Source: a virus. From it: DNA of 39,530 nt. Shown one piece after another: positions 17,301 through 25,619 of the stretch. The number at the start of each line of letters is the position of its first letter. The stretch's first letter is position 1. The notes under the pieces were generated by a model. The model did no database searches. It was not told the DNA's origin and was given only the letters and a program-made list of their open reading frames with translations. The position numbers and the translations under genes are program-made. Where the stretch lies: positions 1 through 39,530 of the IMG/VR virus record IMGVR_UViG_3300048838_000379; one strand, given 5' to 3'.

Positions 17301-17318
17301 ATTCGTGGAGGCGGGTAA
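14307..17318 (+). CDS. Tape measure protein
   Basis: 1003 residues, predominantly helical and Ala-rich, which fits a tail length ruler (by the usual ~1.5 angstrom per residue, a tail near 150 nm, an inference). The N-terminus TAATVTIRLDGDSATLIRELNKANQ is the common tape-measure opening. Hydrophobic, potentially membrane-interacting stretches lie near residues 45-60 (GLVGLAAAAAFGALT), 270-320 and 850-910 (FATGAIGIANALFGENKAIAIG). The C-terminus is a Gly-rich linker then a compact IQIVVQGDLLGWDDF domain. No lysozyme or peptidase motif is evident within it. It directly follows the chaperones, with GAGG before the ATG. Confidence 0.93.
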   Translation: MATAATVTIRLDGDSATLIRELNKANQATTRTFSGMQRDAAAAAKALGLVGLAAAAAFGALTKRAFDSVDALVKASDQLGATTSSLAGLKLAGAQAGVGFESVVGGMLKMQRSLVDATTKGGELAAVYERLGVNTRELLKLTPDQQLSKLADAFAQIQNPAERTALAMQIFGKGGTEMLPMLAKGGGEMAKWAEQADRLGIALSNVEAQTIDDAGDALGVVALAAEGVATQFALAIAPSITKGAQGIVDFIAKADGFKSAMTAAAGAVATVGEAFGESRAAAALFSGVGAAILTGLVNAANLLRLALLGIDLAFMSIDATIRRIKGEQPFDDIGSQAKSLTSDLSKLRIQAQLLEATNIGGINTDGIASLKKEIADTEAKLKALGAPGKLAPLVNELDRLKARRVDLGAVVNDRSLEGAQAQLRKLQGMATAAKAAIETGGQPGWIDNIRAAGIRGVDTLDELQDRYETLQRSIAQQQGAINIGQTGLDMAVTDVRALDKEIAALQGRIKAEGGEILLTVPKDAPLTEYGELLRDIAAKSKEAQAIPLWIGTEQILADAKKAGDEAATAFAESAAAAPPATFTVSAPVPQALDFSNLLADATATAKARVAIEQATTDEIRRIAIAGEQDVSAALQASLAAMAANLTDIQRRQAENQAKATGKPVDFDEQAALLQNQVRVTNAAADQLIAARERVAQGGPLALPARDAAGIQAETEMATQVMLAAYATADAQRLEAQKLLNETLYLGEQEAGQALIELAAQQAREKVIAEFEARGQAMDETGQFADPETRAAFEKAVQDETLARESDFLNQRLQMQSQFGQQYLGIQKLITTLTGKTWADSNRKQLSNAAAFATGAIGIANALFGENKAIAIGQAIVSTYTGAANALSSMPYPANLAAAATVIATGLAQVQSIRSANKGGGGGFSGGGAAASAPSVPDYSSGAAGGQAAGSQAAIQIVVQGDLLGWDDFMRDRLVGSLRDIVDGSDVVIFGPGSRQAAEIRGGG

Positions 17319-17738
17319 ATGCAAGCGGTCCAATACGAAGCCAGGCGCAGCCTGATCAGCGGCCACACCGAGGGCACCACCTACACCATCGACCTGCTGC
17401 TGACCGTGTGCGACCGCAAGCGCGACACCGAGCGAAAGCAACAGCGCGCCATGAGCGGCAAAACCTTTACCCTCTACCAGCGCGGCGACGTGGTGTGGAA
17501 TTGCGAAACCATCCCGGTGACCGGCACGGCGGCCGACCAGATACGCGAGTTCCTCGACAGCGTCGAGGATGGGCAGGTGTTTTATTTCGACCCGCTGAAT
17601 TGGGCCGGCACATCGCCGAATGATTTTCGGGCGGTGGTAATCACGACCGACGGGTACACCGAAAACCGCTACACGCAACGCGGGGCACCCGCCAGCGACC
17701 ATTTCAAGTTCCGGTTTTCCTTCCACGAGCAGCCCTGA
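17319..17738 (+). CDS. Probable distal tail / minor tail protein
   Basis: 139 residues, starting one base after the tape measure stop with GGAGG upstream. It contains many aromatic strands (TFTLYQRGDVVWNCETIPVTG, VFYFDPLNWAG, DHFKFRFSFHEQP) and looks like a compact beta protein. Position between tape measure and tail-tip protein suggests a distal tail or tip-adaptor role, like the gpM/gpL or Dit genes of other siphoviruses. I do not recognise a definite family. The stop overlaps the next start (CTGATG). Confidence 0.6.
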   Translation: MQAVQYEARRSLISGHTEGTTYTIDLLLTVCDRKRDTERKQQRAMSGKTFTLYQRGDVVWNCETIPVTGTAADQIREFLDSVEDGQVFYFDPLNWAGTSPNDFRAVVITTDGYTENRYTQRGAPASDHFKFRFSFHEQP

Positions 17739-20700
17739 TGCGCACCGACCCGCCTGACATTGCCACCATGCGCGAGGGCCAGTCGCAGGAATGGCGCTAT
17801 GCCATACAGATCGTTTTTGCCACATCCAGCCCGACCATCACCAGCCGCGACGGCATCGCCAACCTCCCCGGCACACCGATCGAAGGCGTGGTCAAATCGA
17901 TCAGTTCGCGCAGCCAGCAGGTCTGGCCGGATGAGGGCCGCACCACCATCGGCCAGATCACGGTCGAGATTCTGGACATTGCCAACGCCCTGACGGTCGA
18001 GCTGCGCGACCAACTGCACAATGACGACGCCGGGATCCGCGACAAGGAACTGCGCGTGTTCGCCGGCGTCGGCGACGATTTCAATACCTTTACGCGGGTG
18101 GCAACCGCCTTCGTGGATTCCTGCACCTACGATGCCGGCGTTTACACCATCGCCGCCCGCGACCGCACCCGCGAGATGCGCGACAAGATTCTCGATCCGA
18201 AAAAGGCGCGGGTATCCGCCGCAGTCACAGAAACCGCGACCAGTATCAGCGTGCGCAGCACCGCCGGATTCAGCATGGTGGCGCACGGGCCATCATTCGC
18301 CGACGCGCCGAACACGACCGTCGGGTACCTGCGGCACAAGAAAACCGGTGAGATCATGCGCTACACCGGCATGACCTCGACGAGTTTCACCGGGATAACC
18401 CGCGGCGTGTTTCGCACCAGGCCGGCGCCCATCGAGTTCAACGGCGCCGACCCGGTCGAGCGATGGCCCGAGATCGAGGAATACATCTACCTCGAACTGC
18501 CAGGGCCGGCGATGGCGATCGCCCTGATGACCGGCATCGTCAACGTCGGCACCTCGCCCATGCCAATGCTGCCGGCACACTGGCACCTCGGCATGGATTG
18601 GGGCGCCGCGTTCGACCAGGCCAGCTGGCTGAACATTGGCACCGACCTGTGGAGCCAGGCCGATTACAGCATCGGGTTCCCGCTGCGCCTGGCCGGGTTC
18701 ACCAGCGATACCGACGGCAAGAAGCTGATCGAAAGCGACGTGCTGCGCCTGCTCGGCCTGTACGCGCCGACCACGGCAACAGGCCAGATCAGCCTGCGCC
18801 GGGTGGCGCGCATCACCGCCAGCCAGGGATACGTCGCCGAACTGAACACCGACAACGTGGTGAGCCACGGGCCGCTGCGCTACGACCTGACCGCCGTGCG
18901 CAACAAATACCAGGTTCGCTACAACTACGACGGCGAAGAATTCACCCGGTCGATGGCCGTGATCGACGCCGGCAGCATCGCCAGGAACGGCGAATCGGAA
19001 ACCAGCGTGCTGGAATTCCGGTCACTGACCACCGAGCGGCACACCGAGCGCCTGATTAAATCGCGCCTCGAGGCGATGGGCGACCGATATGCCGAGCCGC
19101 CGCTGCGCCTGCAGGTAAAGGCCACACCGAACATGACCTGGCTGGAAATCGGCGACACCGTGCGCGTGCGCCTTGCCAGCATTCAAAACCACGTATCGGT
19201 CGGCAGCGGCACCCTCGATCAAACCTTCGAGATCCAAAGCACCAGCATCAACTGGACCACCGGCGAGGTTACCCTCGACCTTTTCGCATCGGGCCGCCTG
19301 ATCGAGCGGGCCGGCAGCAACGAACTGACCACCGCGCCGCTGGCCGATGCCTGGTACACGACCACCGGCACCAACATCAGCAGCCTGGCCGGCTACGTGG
19401 CCGGAAGCCCGTCGCGCCTGACCGCCAATGTGACGCTGACCGGCGGCACCGACATCAATTCGGCAGGATCCATCTGGTACCACGCGGGCGACCTGCAGAT
19501 CGACGCCGGCGTAACCGTCACCATCCAAAACCAGGCGCAGCTACGGGTTCGCGGGTTCCTGACCTGCGCCGGCACCATCGACGGATCCGCCCGCGGTTAT
19601 GCCGGCGGCACCGATCCCGATACCGTGACCGGCACCAGTACCGGGTGGGCGAAAGCGACCGGCACGGCCGGCTACCTGGGGCCGACCCGACCGGGCGCCG
19701 GTATGCTGGAATTTTTTTCCGATGGCGCCGATGCCGAACATTACCGGCAGGTCGACGGCGCGGTGATCGAGGGCAAAGCGCGAGCCACCGCGGTGCCTTA
19801 CCTGGCGCTGGCAACAGACAACGCCGGCGCCCTGACCTCCACGCTGCCGGCCGACCTGCGCGGCACATCTGGATCGCCAGGCGGGCAGGTAATCCAGAGG
19901 ATGAACGATTTTACATCCGCCCTCGGCACCGGTGGAACGGTGCAGCTGAAAGGCGGCGCCGGCGGCGCATCGGGTGCCGGCCTGGCAATCATCTGCCGCG
20001 GCCTCGGTTTTTCCACCGCCGGCATCATCAACCTTTCCGGCGCCGATGGCCTCGCGGGGCAGCAGGGCGGCACGCCGGACGTATACGACACCAGCAAAAA
20101 GATCCATTGGGACTTCGCGCAACAGGCCGGCGCCGGCGCCGGCGGGTTTCCAGGGGCGCTGCACATCCTGCTCGACGGCGACGGCGTGCCCTACCCGGAC
20201 ATTACCGCCCTGACCGTCGACCTGAGCGTCGGCGATACGCCGATCGCGGGATATTCGGCGATCCTGGCCGACAACAACCGGTTCCGGCAGGCCGGCACCA
20301 CCTACGAGTGGCCGAGCCTGCGGTGGCCAACCGACATGCCGACCGACGGCGACACCGTATCGCCGCGGCCCTCGTTTACCGGCATGAACCCAAGCGCGCC
20401 CATCGCCGGCAACCTCTGGTCGGCCGCCTCGATGATCCAGTACGTTCCGGCCACCGGCGCCGGGACACCGGACGTCGTGCCAGCGCCCACCGACCTCGAC
20501 CTGACGGTGAACACCGGCAGCATCACCGCCAGCTGGCTGAGAAATACCGCCTGGGAGTTCGTCGAGGTATTCGCATCGACCACCAACGACCGCGCCTTTG
20601 CAGAGGAAATCGGCGAGGCCGCCGCGTCGGCATTTACGCACCAGCTGCCGAACGGCGGCACCAGGTACTACTGGATCCGGGCGGTTCGAGGCACCGGCAC

Positions 20701-23152
20701 GGCGCGCCAGGTCAGCGAGTTCTACCCGACCAGCGCGACCGCCGGCGTTAGTGCGACGACGATGGCCGGCGGCGTTTACACCACGCTGACCGCATCCAAC
20801 GGTGTGACGTGGAACGGCGACACCAGTGGCAGCCCGGTTTCATGGACCCCGGCGGGCACCACCACGGACCTGACGTTCACGGCCCTGCAATTCGGCAGCA
20901 CGCTGGCGCAGGAGGTGGTGCGCGTCACGCTGGACCCGGCCACCGGCAGCCTCACCTGGGCATACGTCACCAACGACGCCGGCGTGACGACAACCGCCTC
21001 GAGCACGCCGGCGACAACGGTCACCTTTACCTTTGTGCACACCGCCAGCGGCCTGACCAACATCGTGACGGTGGCCGCGATCCGCGGCGGCGGTGGCGCA
21101 ACGGGTGCCGACGGCGCCGACGGCCTGAACAACGCCAGGGTAATGATCTACAAGCGCAGCGCCAGCGCACCGACGCTGCCAAGCGCCAGCACCACCTACA
21201 CGTTCGCCACCGGCGGCCTGACCGGCCTCAACAACGGGTGGACGATTGACGTGCCGAGCGGCACCGATCCGCTGTACGTCAGCGCCGCCACGGCATCGAG
21301 CACCATCCCGACCGACGCCATCGCGCCGGGCGAATGGGCGACGGCAGTGATCATGGCCCAGGATGGCGCCGACGGCAGCAACGGCGCCGATGGCATCAAC
21401 AGCGCGACCGTGTTTATTTACCAGCGCACGGCGAGCGCCACGGCACCGGCGCTGCCAGGCGTGACGCTGACCTACACCTTCAGCACCGGATTACTGAGCG
21501 GCACCCTGGGCAGCTGGACGCAAACCGTGCCGGCGGCCGGCGGCGCATACCTGCATGTGAGCACCGCCACCGCCCTGAACACCACCCCGACCGACAGCAT
21601 CGCGCCAGGCGAGTGGGCGGTGGTGAGACTGCTGGCCCAGGATGGCGACGACGGCGCCACCGGGCCGCCGGGAAGCCGCGCCCTGACCGTGCGCGCCAGG
21701 CGCAGCGACCTGACCGGCACCGCCGTGAATAATTCGATGTATGTCCACGGATTCGACAGCAACGGCAACCCGGCCGCGGTCGATGGCGAAATAGCCGCGA
21801 ACGGCATCACCGTCAGCGTGCCAGCCACCGTGGTGGTCATTTCGCAGGATACCCAGGAAGGCTGGCTGATCTTTGAAACCAATGCCGCCAGTTCGCCATT
21901 TGGCGGTAAGCGGATCGGCGCGTGCCGAAAGACCCGCAGCAGTTCCTGGGTTTATGACAACGGCAGCGCCTGGGCGACATTCACCGCGACCGCCTCGATG
22001 GTCGCCATCGGCAACTATGCGGCGACCAGCGCGGTGGTATCCGCGGCGACGACTCTCGGCAACGCCATCACCCTGCAAGGCGTGCCATACGAAAATGCGC
22101 ACCTGGTCGAGGCCGGCGACCTGCAGGCCGGCGCCATCGACGACGTCGGCGCCTTCGCCACCACGCTGCGCCCGGTGGTGGTCGTTTCGTCACTGCCGAC
22201 GCTACCCGATGCGAGCTACCCGAACGGCGCGACCATTTACCTGACCGGCACCAAAAAGATATACCGGGCCGATTACGCCCGATCGCCAGTCGCGTGGATC
22301 GTATCGGTCGACGGCGCCGACATCACCGCCGGCACCATTCAAGCCGCCGCCCTCGCCGCCGACATCGTGCTGGCGACACTGATCCGCACCGCCGGAACCG
22401 GCAACCGCGTCGAGCTGCAAGGGAATAGTCACGCATTCCCATTCTGGATTGGCAGCGGCACCAAGGGCAACGTCAGCGGCACGCCGGGTAGCGGGGCAAA
22501 GGTTTACTACGATGCCGCCACGAATACATTCGTGGTCAGAGGCACCGTCGAAGGATCGGTGATTAAAACCTGCGTGATCGAGCCGGCGGTCGGCGGCAGC
22601 GTGCTGATGATTCAAACCAGCGAATCGCCGCGACTGATGGCGCCGATTTTTTGTGCCGAGCTGGATGAATACCAATACGACAGCCCAGGGACCACCGCGA
22701 AATCGACGACATACGAGGCGGTCCCGTCAGCCAGCCCGATCGTCACGCTATACCATCCGACCAGAAGCACGTCGGGCGCCGATGCAAAGCGCCTGCAGGA
22801 ACCAGCACAGCATTTCCTTTTCGATTTCGAGATGGAAATCGAAAACCTGAGCGCGACGAACACCGCAACGATGGACTACCGCGCCATGTACGCAATCGAC
22901 GCCGATGCGAGTTATACCGTCATCGGCGGGACAACGAACACCGCAACGATACGCGCCGGCCGGTCGCGGATTATCCAGATCAGACTGCTGTGCAAGGTCG
23001 ATCGAGTCGGGTGGACAAGTTCGGTAAAACTGAATGTGGAATTCCGCAAAAATTCCGCATCGGCTGCCGACCTGCAGCTGATCCGATGGAAGTCGACCGT
23101 TTACATCCCGAATGCCAACTACTTTACAGCGGGCGCGTCGAACCTTTCCTGA
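17738..23152 (+). CDS. Giant tail-tip / central fibre protein
   Basis: 1804 residues. The first ~520 look like a tail hub: beta-rich with WPDEGRTTIGQITVEILDIAN, RIGVFRTR-like strands and a RLIKSRLEAMGDRYAEPPLRL segment before a conserved VRVRLASIQ strand. A Gly-rich region follows (~550-850) with GTIDGSARGYAGG-type loops. An FN3-like domain lies around 918-1010 (APTDLDLTVNTGSITASW ... RYYWIRAVRG). Two ~90-residue repeats separated by collagen-like G-x-y stretches occur at ~1121-1300. The segment GADITAGTIQAAALAADIVLATL near 1520 resembles the end of J-type host-specificity proteins. The C-terminus is beta-rich and probably receptor-binding. It should sit at the tail tip and contact the host. 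Confidence 0.82.
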   Translation: MRTDPPDIATMREGQSQEWRYAIQIVFATSSPTITSRDGIANLPGTPIEGVVKSISSRSQQVWPDEGRTTIGQITVEILDIANALTVELRDQLHNDDAGIRDKELRVFAGVGDDFNTFTRVATAFVDSCTYDAGVYTIAARDRTREMRDKILDPKKARVSAAVTETATSISVRSTAGFSMVAHGPSFADAPNTTVGYLRHKKTGEIMRYTGMTSTSFTGITRGVFRTRPAPIEFNGADPVERWPEIEEYIYLELPGPAMAIALMTGIVNVGTSPMPMLPAHWHLGMDWGAAFDQASWLNIGTDLWSQADYSIGFPLRLAGFTSDTDGKKLIESDVLRLLGLYAPTTATGQISLRRVARITASQGYVAELNTDNVVSHGPLRYDLTAVRNKYQVRYNYDGEEFTRSMAVIDAGSIARNGESETSVLEFRSLTTERHTERLIKSRLEAMGDRYAEPPLRLQVKATPNMTWLEIGDTVRVRLASIQNHVSVGSGTLDQTFEIQSTSINWTTGEVTLDLFASGRLIERAGSNELTTAPLADAWYTTTGTNISSLAGYVAGSPSRLTANVTLTGGTDINSAGSIWYHAGDLQIDAGVTVTIQNQAQLRVRGFLTCAGTIDGSARGYAGGTDPDTVTGTSTGWAKATGTAGYLGPTRPGAGMLEFFSDGADAEHYRQVDGAVIEGKARATAVPYLALATDNAGALTSTLPADLRGTSGSPGGQVIQRMNDFTSALGTGGTVQLKGGAGGASGAGLAIICRGLGFSTAGIINLSGADGLAGQQGGTPDVYDTSKKIHWDFAQQAGAGAGGFPGALHILLDGDGVPYPDITALTVDLSVGDTPIAGYSAILADNNRFRQAGTTYEWPSLRWPTDMPTDGDTVSPRPSFTGMNPSAPIAGNLWSAASMIQYVPATGAGTPDVVPAPTDLDLTVNTGSITASWLRNTAWEFVEVFASTTNDRAFAEEIGEAAASAFTHQLPNGGTRYYWIRAVRGTGTARQVSEFYPTSATAGVSATTMAGGVYTTLTASNGVTWNGDTSGSPVSWTPAGTTTDLTFTALQFGSTLAQEVVRVTLDPATGSLTWAYVTNDAGVTTTASSTPATTVTFTFVHTASGLTNIVTVAAIRGGGGATGADGADGLNNARVMIYKRSASAPTLPSASTTYTFATGGLTGLNNGWTIDVPSGTDPLYVSAATASSTIPTDAIAPGEWATAVIMAQDGADGSNGADGINSATVFIYQRTASATAPALPGVTLTYTFSTGLLSGTLGSWTQTVPAAGGAYLHVSTATALNTTPTDSIAPGEWAVVRLLAQDGDDGATGPPGSRALTVRARRSDLTGTAVNNSMYVHGFDSNGNPAAVDGEIAANGITVSVPATVVVISQDTQEGWLIFETNAASSPFGGKRIGACRKTRSSSWVYDNGSAWATFTATASMVAIGNYAATSAVVSAATTLGNAITLQGVPYENAHLVEAGDLQAGAIDDVGAFATTLRPVVVVSSLPTLPDASYPNGATIYLTGTKKIYRADYARSPVAWIVSVDGADITAGTIQAAALAADIVLATLIRTAGTGNRVELQGNSHAFPFWIGSGTKGNVSGTPGSGAKVYYDAATNTFVVRGTVEGSVIKTCVIEPAVGGSVLMIQTSESPRLMAPIFCAELDEYQYDSPGTTAKSTTYEAVPSASPIVTLYHPTRSTSGADAKRLQEPAQHFLFDFEMEIENLSATNTATMDYRAMYAIDADASYTVIGGTTNTATIRAGRSRIIQIRLLCKVDRVGWTSSVKLNVEFRKNSASAADLQLIRWKSTVYIPNANYFTAGASNLS

Positions 23153-23164
23153 CAAGGAACCACC

Positions 23165-23677
23165 ATGCTAGATCCCGAACAACTGCGGCGTTTTGTCGTT
23201 CGCCCGACCCTCGAGGAATTGGGACTGTGGACGCAGGCGGCCGAAAACTTGGTCATGGGCACCGCCGCCCAGGAAAGCCACCTGACCTACATCGACCAGA
23301 AGGAACCAGCCGGGCGCCGGCCGCGCATCGGCCCTGGCCTCGGCCTTTGGCAGATGGAAGCGGCCACCCACAACGACATCTGGCAAAACTGGCTGGCCCA
23401 CAAGCCCGGCCTCGGCGTCAGGATTCTGCAGGTCGCCAATGTCTGGACGAAAGCCGCATCGCCATTTTCCGTCGATCCCGGCGTGCTGGTTTACAATTTG
23501 CGCTATGGCGCCGCGATGTGCCGGATCCACTACCGACGCCGCCCGGAACCGCTGCCGGCCGCGAACGACCTCGCCGGCCTGGCTGATTACTGGAAGCGCC
23601 ACTACAACACCCGCGCCGGCGCGGGCCGAGCCGAGCAATTCGTCGCCAATTACCGGCGGCACATAGGAGAGGCATGA
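23165..23677 (+). CDS. Lysozyme-like / lytic transglycosylase-like protein
   Basis: 170 residues. The N-terminal NLVMGTAAQESHLTYIDQ places a Glu (E37) after a small-residue helix, as in the catalytic Glu of lysozyme/SLT-type folds. It is followed by GPGLGLWQMEAATHNDIWQNW, resembling the G-x-x-Q-x-E segment that lines the groove. VYNLRYGAAMCRIHYRR and YWKRHYNTRAGAG are conserved-looking. I have seen this pattern in phage proteins called transglycosylase or virion hydrolase. It has no signal peptide or membrane segment. It may be a virion-associated muralytic enzyme (it follows the tail tip) or the endolysin, since no other lysin candidate exists. The catalytic role is inferred. Confidence 0.6.
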   Translation: MLDPEQLRRFVVRPTLEELGLWTQAAENLVMGTAAQESHLTYIDQKEPAGRRPRIGPGLGLWQMEAATHNDIWQNWLAHKPGLGVRILQVANVWTKAASPFSVDPGVLVYNLRYGAAMCRIHYRRRPEPLPAANDLAGLADYWKRHYNTRAGAGRAEQFVANYRRHIGEA

Positions 23678-23678
23678 C

Positions 23679-25619
23679 ATGGCAACGAAAGCACGCGCCG
23701 GAGTCGGCGCTACGTTTGAGGTGGATACCGGCAGCGGATACAGCTATGTGGCCGACCTGGTCACCATCGGCGGGCCAGAAGCATCTGCCGAACAGGTGGA
23801 AGCGACCAGCCTCGATAGCACCGGCGGGTACAAGGAATACATCCCAGGCGCCCTGGACGGCGGGACCATCAGCCTGACGCTGCGGTTTAACAACGGCCAG
23901 GCGCAGCGCCAAATGCGGGCGCTGGTCGGTAGCATCACCCTGGCGCATTTCCGTATCACCCTGCCGACCAGCCCGATGGCAACCTACATGCTCGACGGCA
24001 ACGTAACAGCATGGACGCAAAGCGCCGAAGCGAATGCGCCGATGGAAGCCGAGATAACCATCAAGGCCAGCGGGCGCATCAACTGGACTGTCGTGGCGTC
24101 ATTCGCGCCGCCGACGACATTATCGCAAACCATCACCAGCCAAAGCGCAAATGGGCACGATTCACCGACAAGCGGATACGTCGTGCCGATTTCGACAATA
24201 AACTCACAGGCCGGTTATTCTCAAACCACACTCGACTCCGGGGCGATTCAGCATTTCTCTTTTGTCGACAGCGGGATCAACATCAGAAAAAACGCGGTTA
24301 TAACTTCCGCCGTATTGCGATTCAAATCGGTTTCCCCAGGCGCGAATGCCATCGCCGCCGGCGGGCGGTTTTATGCAAAAAAGGTCGGGCAAGCCACAAC
24401 GGTGGTGAACACCAACGCGGGAAATGAGTGGTACGCAACAGCGGGAGTGTTGACGACCGCCTATGTTGAGTGGACACCGGCGGCGGGAACCATAAATATT
24501 GACGTGGCGCCGCTGATTAACGAACTGCTGCTGTCGTCCGAGTGGGATGAAACGAACGGAAAAATACAGTTTATCTATCGGCTGAATGGCGCACAAAATG
24601 TGCACGTCGATTCGACATGGTCCGTAAATTTTGACCGCTACGATGGCGGCGCCTATTTATTCAATCTGACGATAATTTATAACGACACCGCCAACCCGGA
24701 AACCGGCGCGATCCGCGATGGATTCGTGATCAACTATCTGCCGGTAAACGCCAACGATTGCACCGTGGTCAATACGCTGCGATTCGTCGTGCAAAACAAT
24801 GCCAACGGCAGAGAGAGCACGACAATTGTGGCGCCAGTGCCGGCGTCGTTCACATCAACAACCCGCGACACGTCACGACAAACCATAAAGATCAACGGAG
24901 GCCTGGCCGAGCTACATGCAACCTGGGCAAATCCAACGCCGCAGGCGCGCATGTTTGGGCGCAAGTTTACCGATCACCCGGATTTCACCTCGGCCGATCC
25001 ATCAGCGTCGTTACTGCGAGACTTGGAACAATCGTATGCGCCAAATGACCGCTATCACGATGGATGGTTATTTGAGCCAACCCGAAACGATTACCTGTGG
25101 GTGTTCGCTACGGAATGGACGAGCGGGGATGTGCTTAACTCATGGTGGGACTTGTGGAATTACCCAACCTATTTCAGTGACTCGTCCACCTGGCAATCGG
25201 CCATGTTTCTGACTACCGCGCCCGCTACGGGCACCATCGAGTTGGACATGCAAACAGGTCAACGCACGGTGGCGAGCATCTCAGGTCTGACAGCAGGCGC
25301 AGGGCGCACACTGCGCGGCGCGGTCATGTGGGACCACGTCGCCGCGGCGTGGCGGTATAAATTTGTAGTGGAAGATTCCAACGGTGCCACGCTGGTCGAG
25401 AGGGCTGGCACCCTGAGCGCACCCCGCGTTTATCCGCGTACCGAAATCGATCAGCGATGGCTGGTCGGGTTTCGTTTGGATGGCGGTGCGCGCCTATTCG
25501 GGCACATCTTTATCGAGTGGCGCGGCACCGCTGCCGCGATATGGGAAAGTACAGCGGATCAGATGGGCACGGCGTGGATCAAGGGCATTAAATCGATCGA
25601 CCCACGGTTAATGGCATGA
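23679..25619 (+). CDS. Second tail-tube-like protein fused to a large C-terminal region
   Basis: 646 residues. Residues 1-140 are clearly homologous to the tail tube protein at 13165: both start MATKARAGVGAT and share EATSLDSTGGYKEYIPG, an R/H-F-x-N-x-x-A/Q-QR segment, ITLPTSP or VTLPTSP, and EANAPM-x-A. After residue ~140 comes an unrelated ~500-residue region. It begins with a jelly-roll-like stretch (~150-345; SGINIRKNAVITSAVLRFKSV, INIDVAPLINELL), then Trp/Tyr-rich beta segments (WLFEPTRNDYLWVFATEW, FLTTAPATGTIELDM, HIFIEWRGTAAAIW) suggestive of carbohydrate binding. The region from ~24100 to ~25300 is visibly AT-richer than its neighbours, suggesting acquisition. A decorated tube subunit or tail side-fibre is the most economical reading. 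Confidence 0.78.
   Translation: MATKARAGVGATFEVDTGSGYSYVADLVTIGGPEASAEQVEATSLDSTGGYKEYIPGALDGGTISLTLRFNNGQAQRQMRALVGSITLAHFRITLPTSPMATYMLDGNVTAWTQSAEANAPMEAEITIKASGRINWTVVASFAPPTTLSQTITSQSANGHDSPTSGYVVPISTINSQAGYSQTTLDSGAIQHFSFVDSGINIRKNAVITSAVLRFKSVSPGANAIAAGGRFYAKKVGQATTVVNTNAGNEWYATAGVLTTAYVEWTPAAGTINIDVAPLINELLLSSEWDETNGKIQFIYRLNGAQNVHVDSTWSVNFDRYDGGAYLFNLTIIYNDTANPETGAIRDGFVINYLPVNANDCTVVNTLRFVVQNNANGRESTTIVAPVPASFTSTTRDTSRQTIKINGGLAELHATWANPTPQARMFGRKFTDHPDFTSADPSASLLRDLEQSYAPNDRYHDGWLFEPTRNDYLWVFATEWTSGDVLNSWWDLWNYPTYFSDSSTWQSAMFLTTAPATGTIELDMQTGQRTVASISGLTAGAGRTLRGAVMWDHVAAAWRYKFVVEDSNGATLVERAGTLSAPRVYPRTEIDQRWLVGFRLDGGARLFGHIFIEWRGTAAAIWESTADQMGTAWIKGIKSIDPRLMA

Noticed and set aside
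12907-17825. Long minus-strand open frames opposite the tail genes (for example 15948-17825, 14687-16468, 12907-14646).
   Set aside because: Typical antisense shadows of GC-rich coding DNA: low-complexity Arg/Ala/Gly sequence with no motifs, opposite well-supported structural genes.
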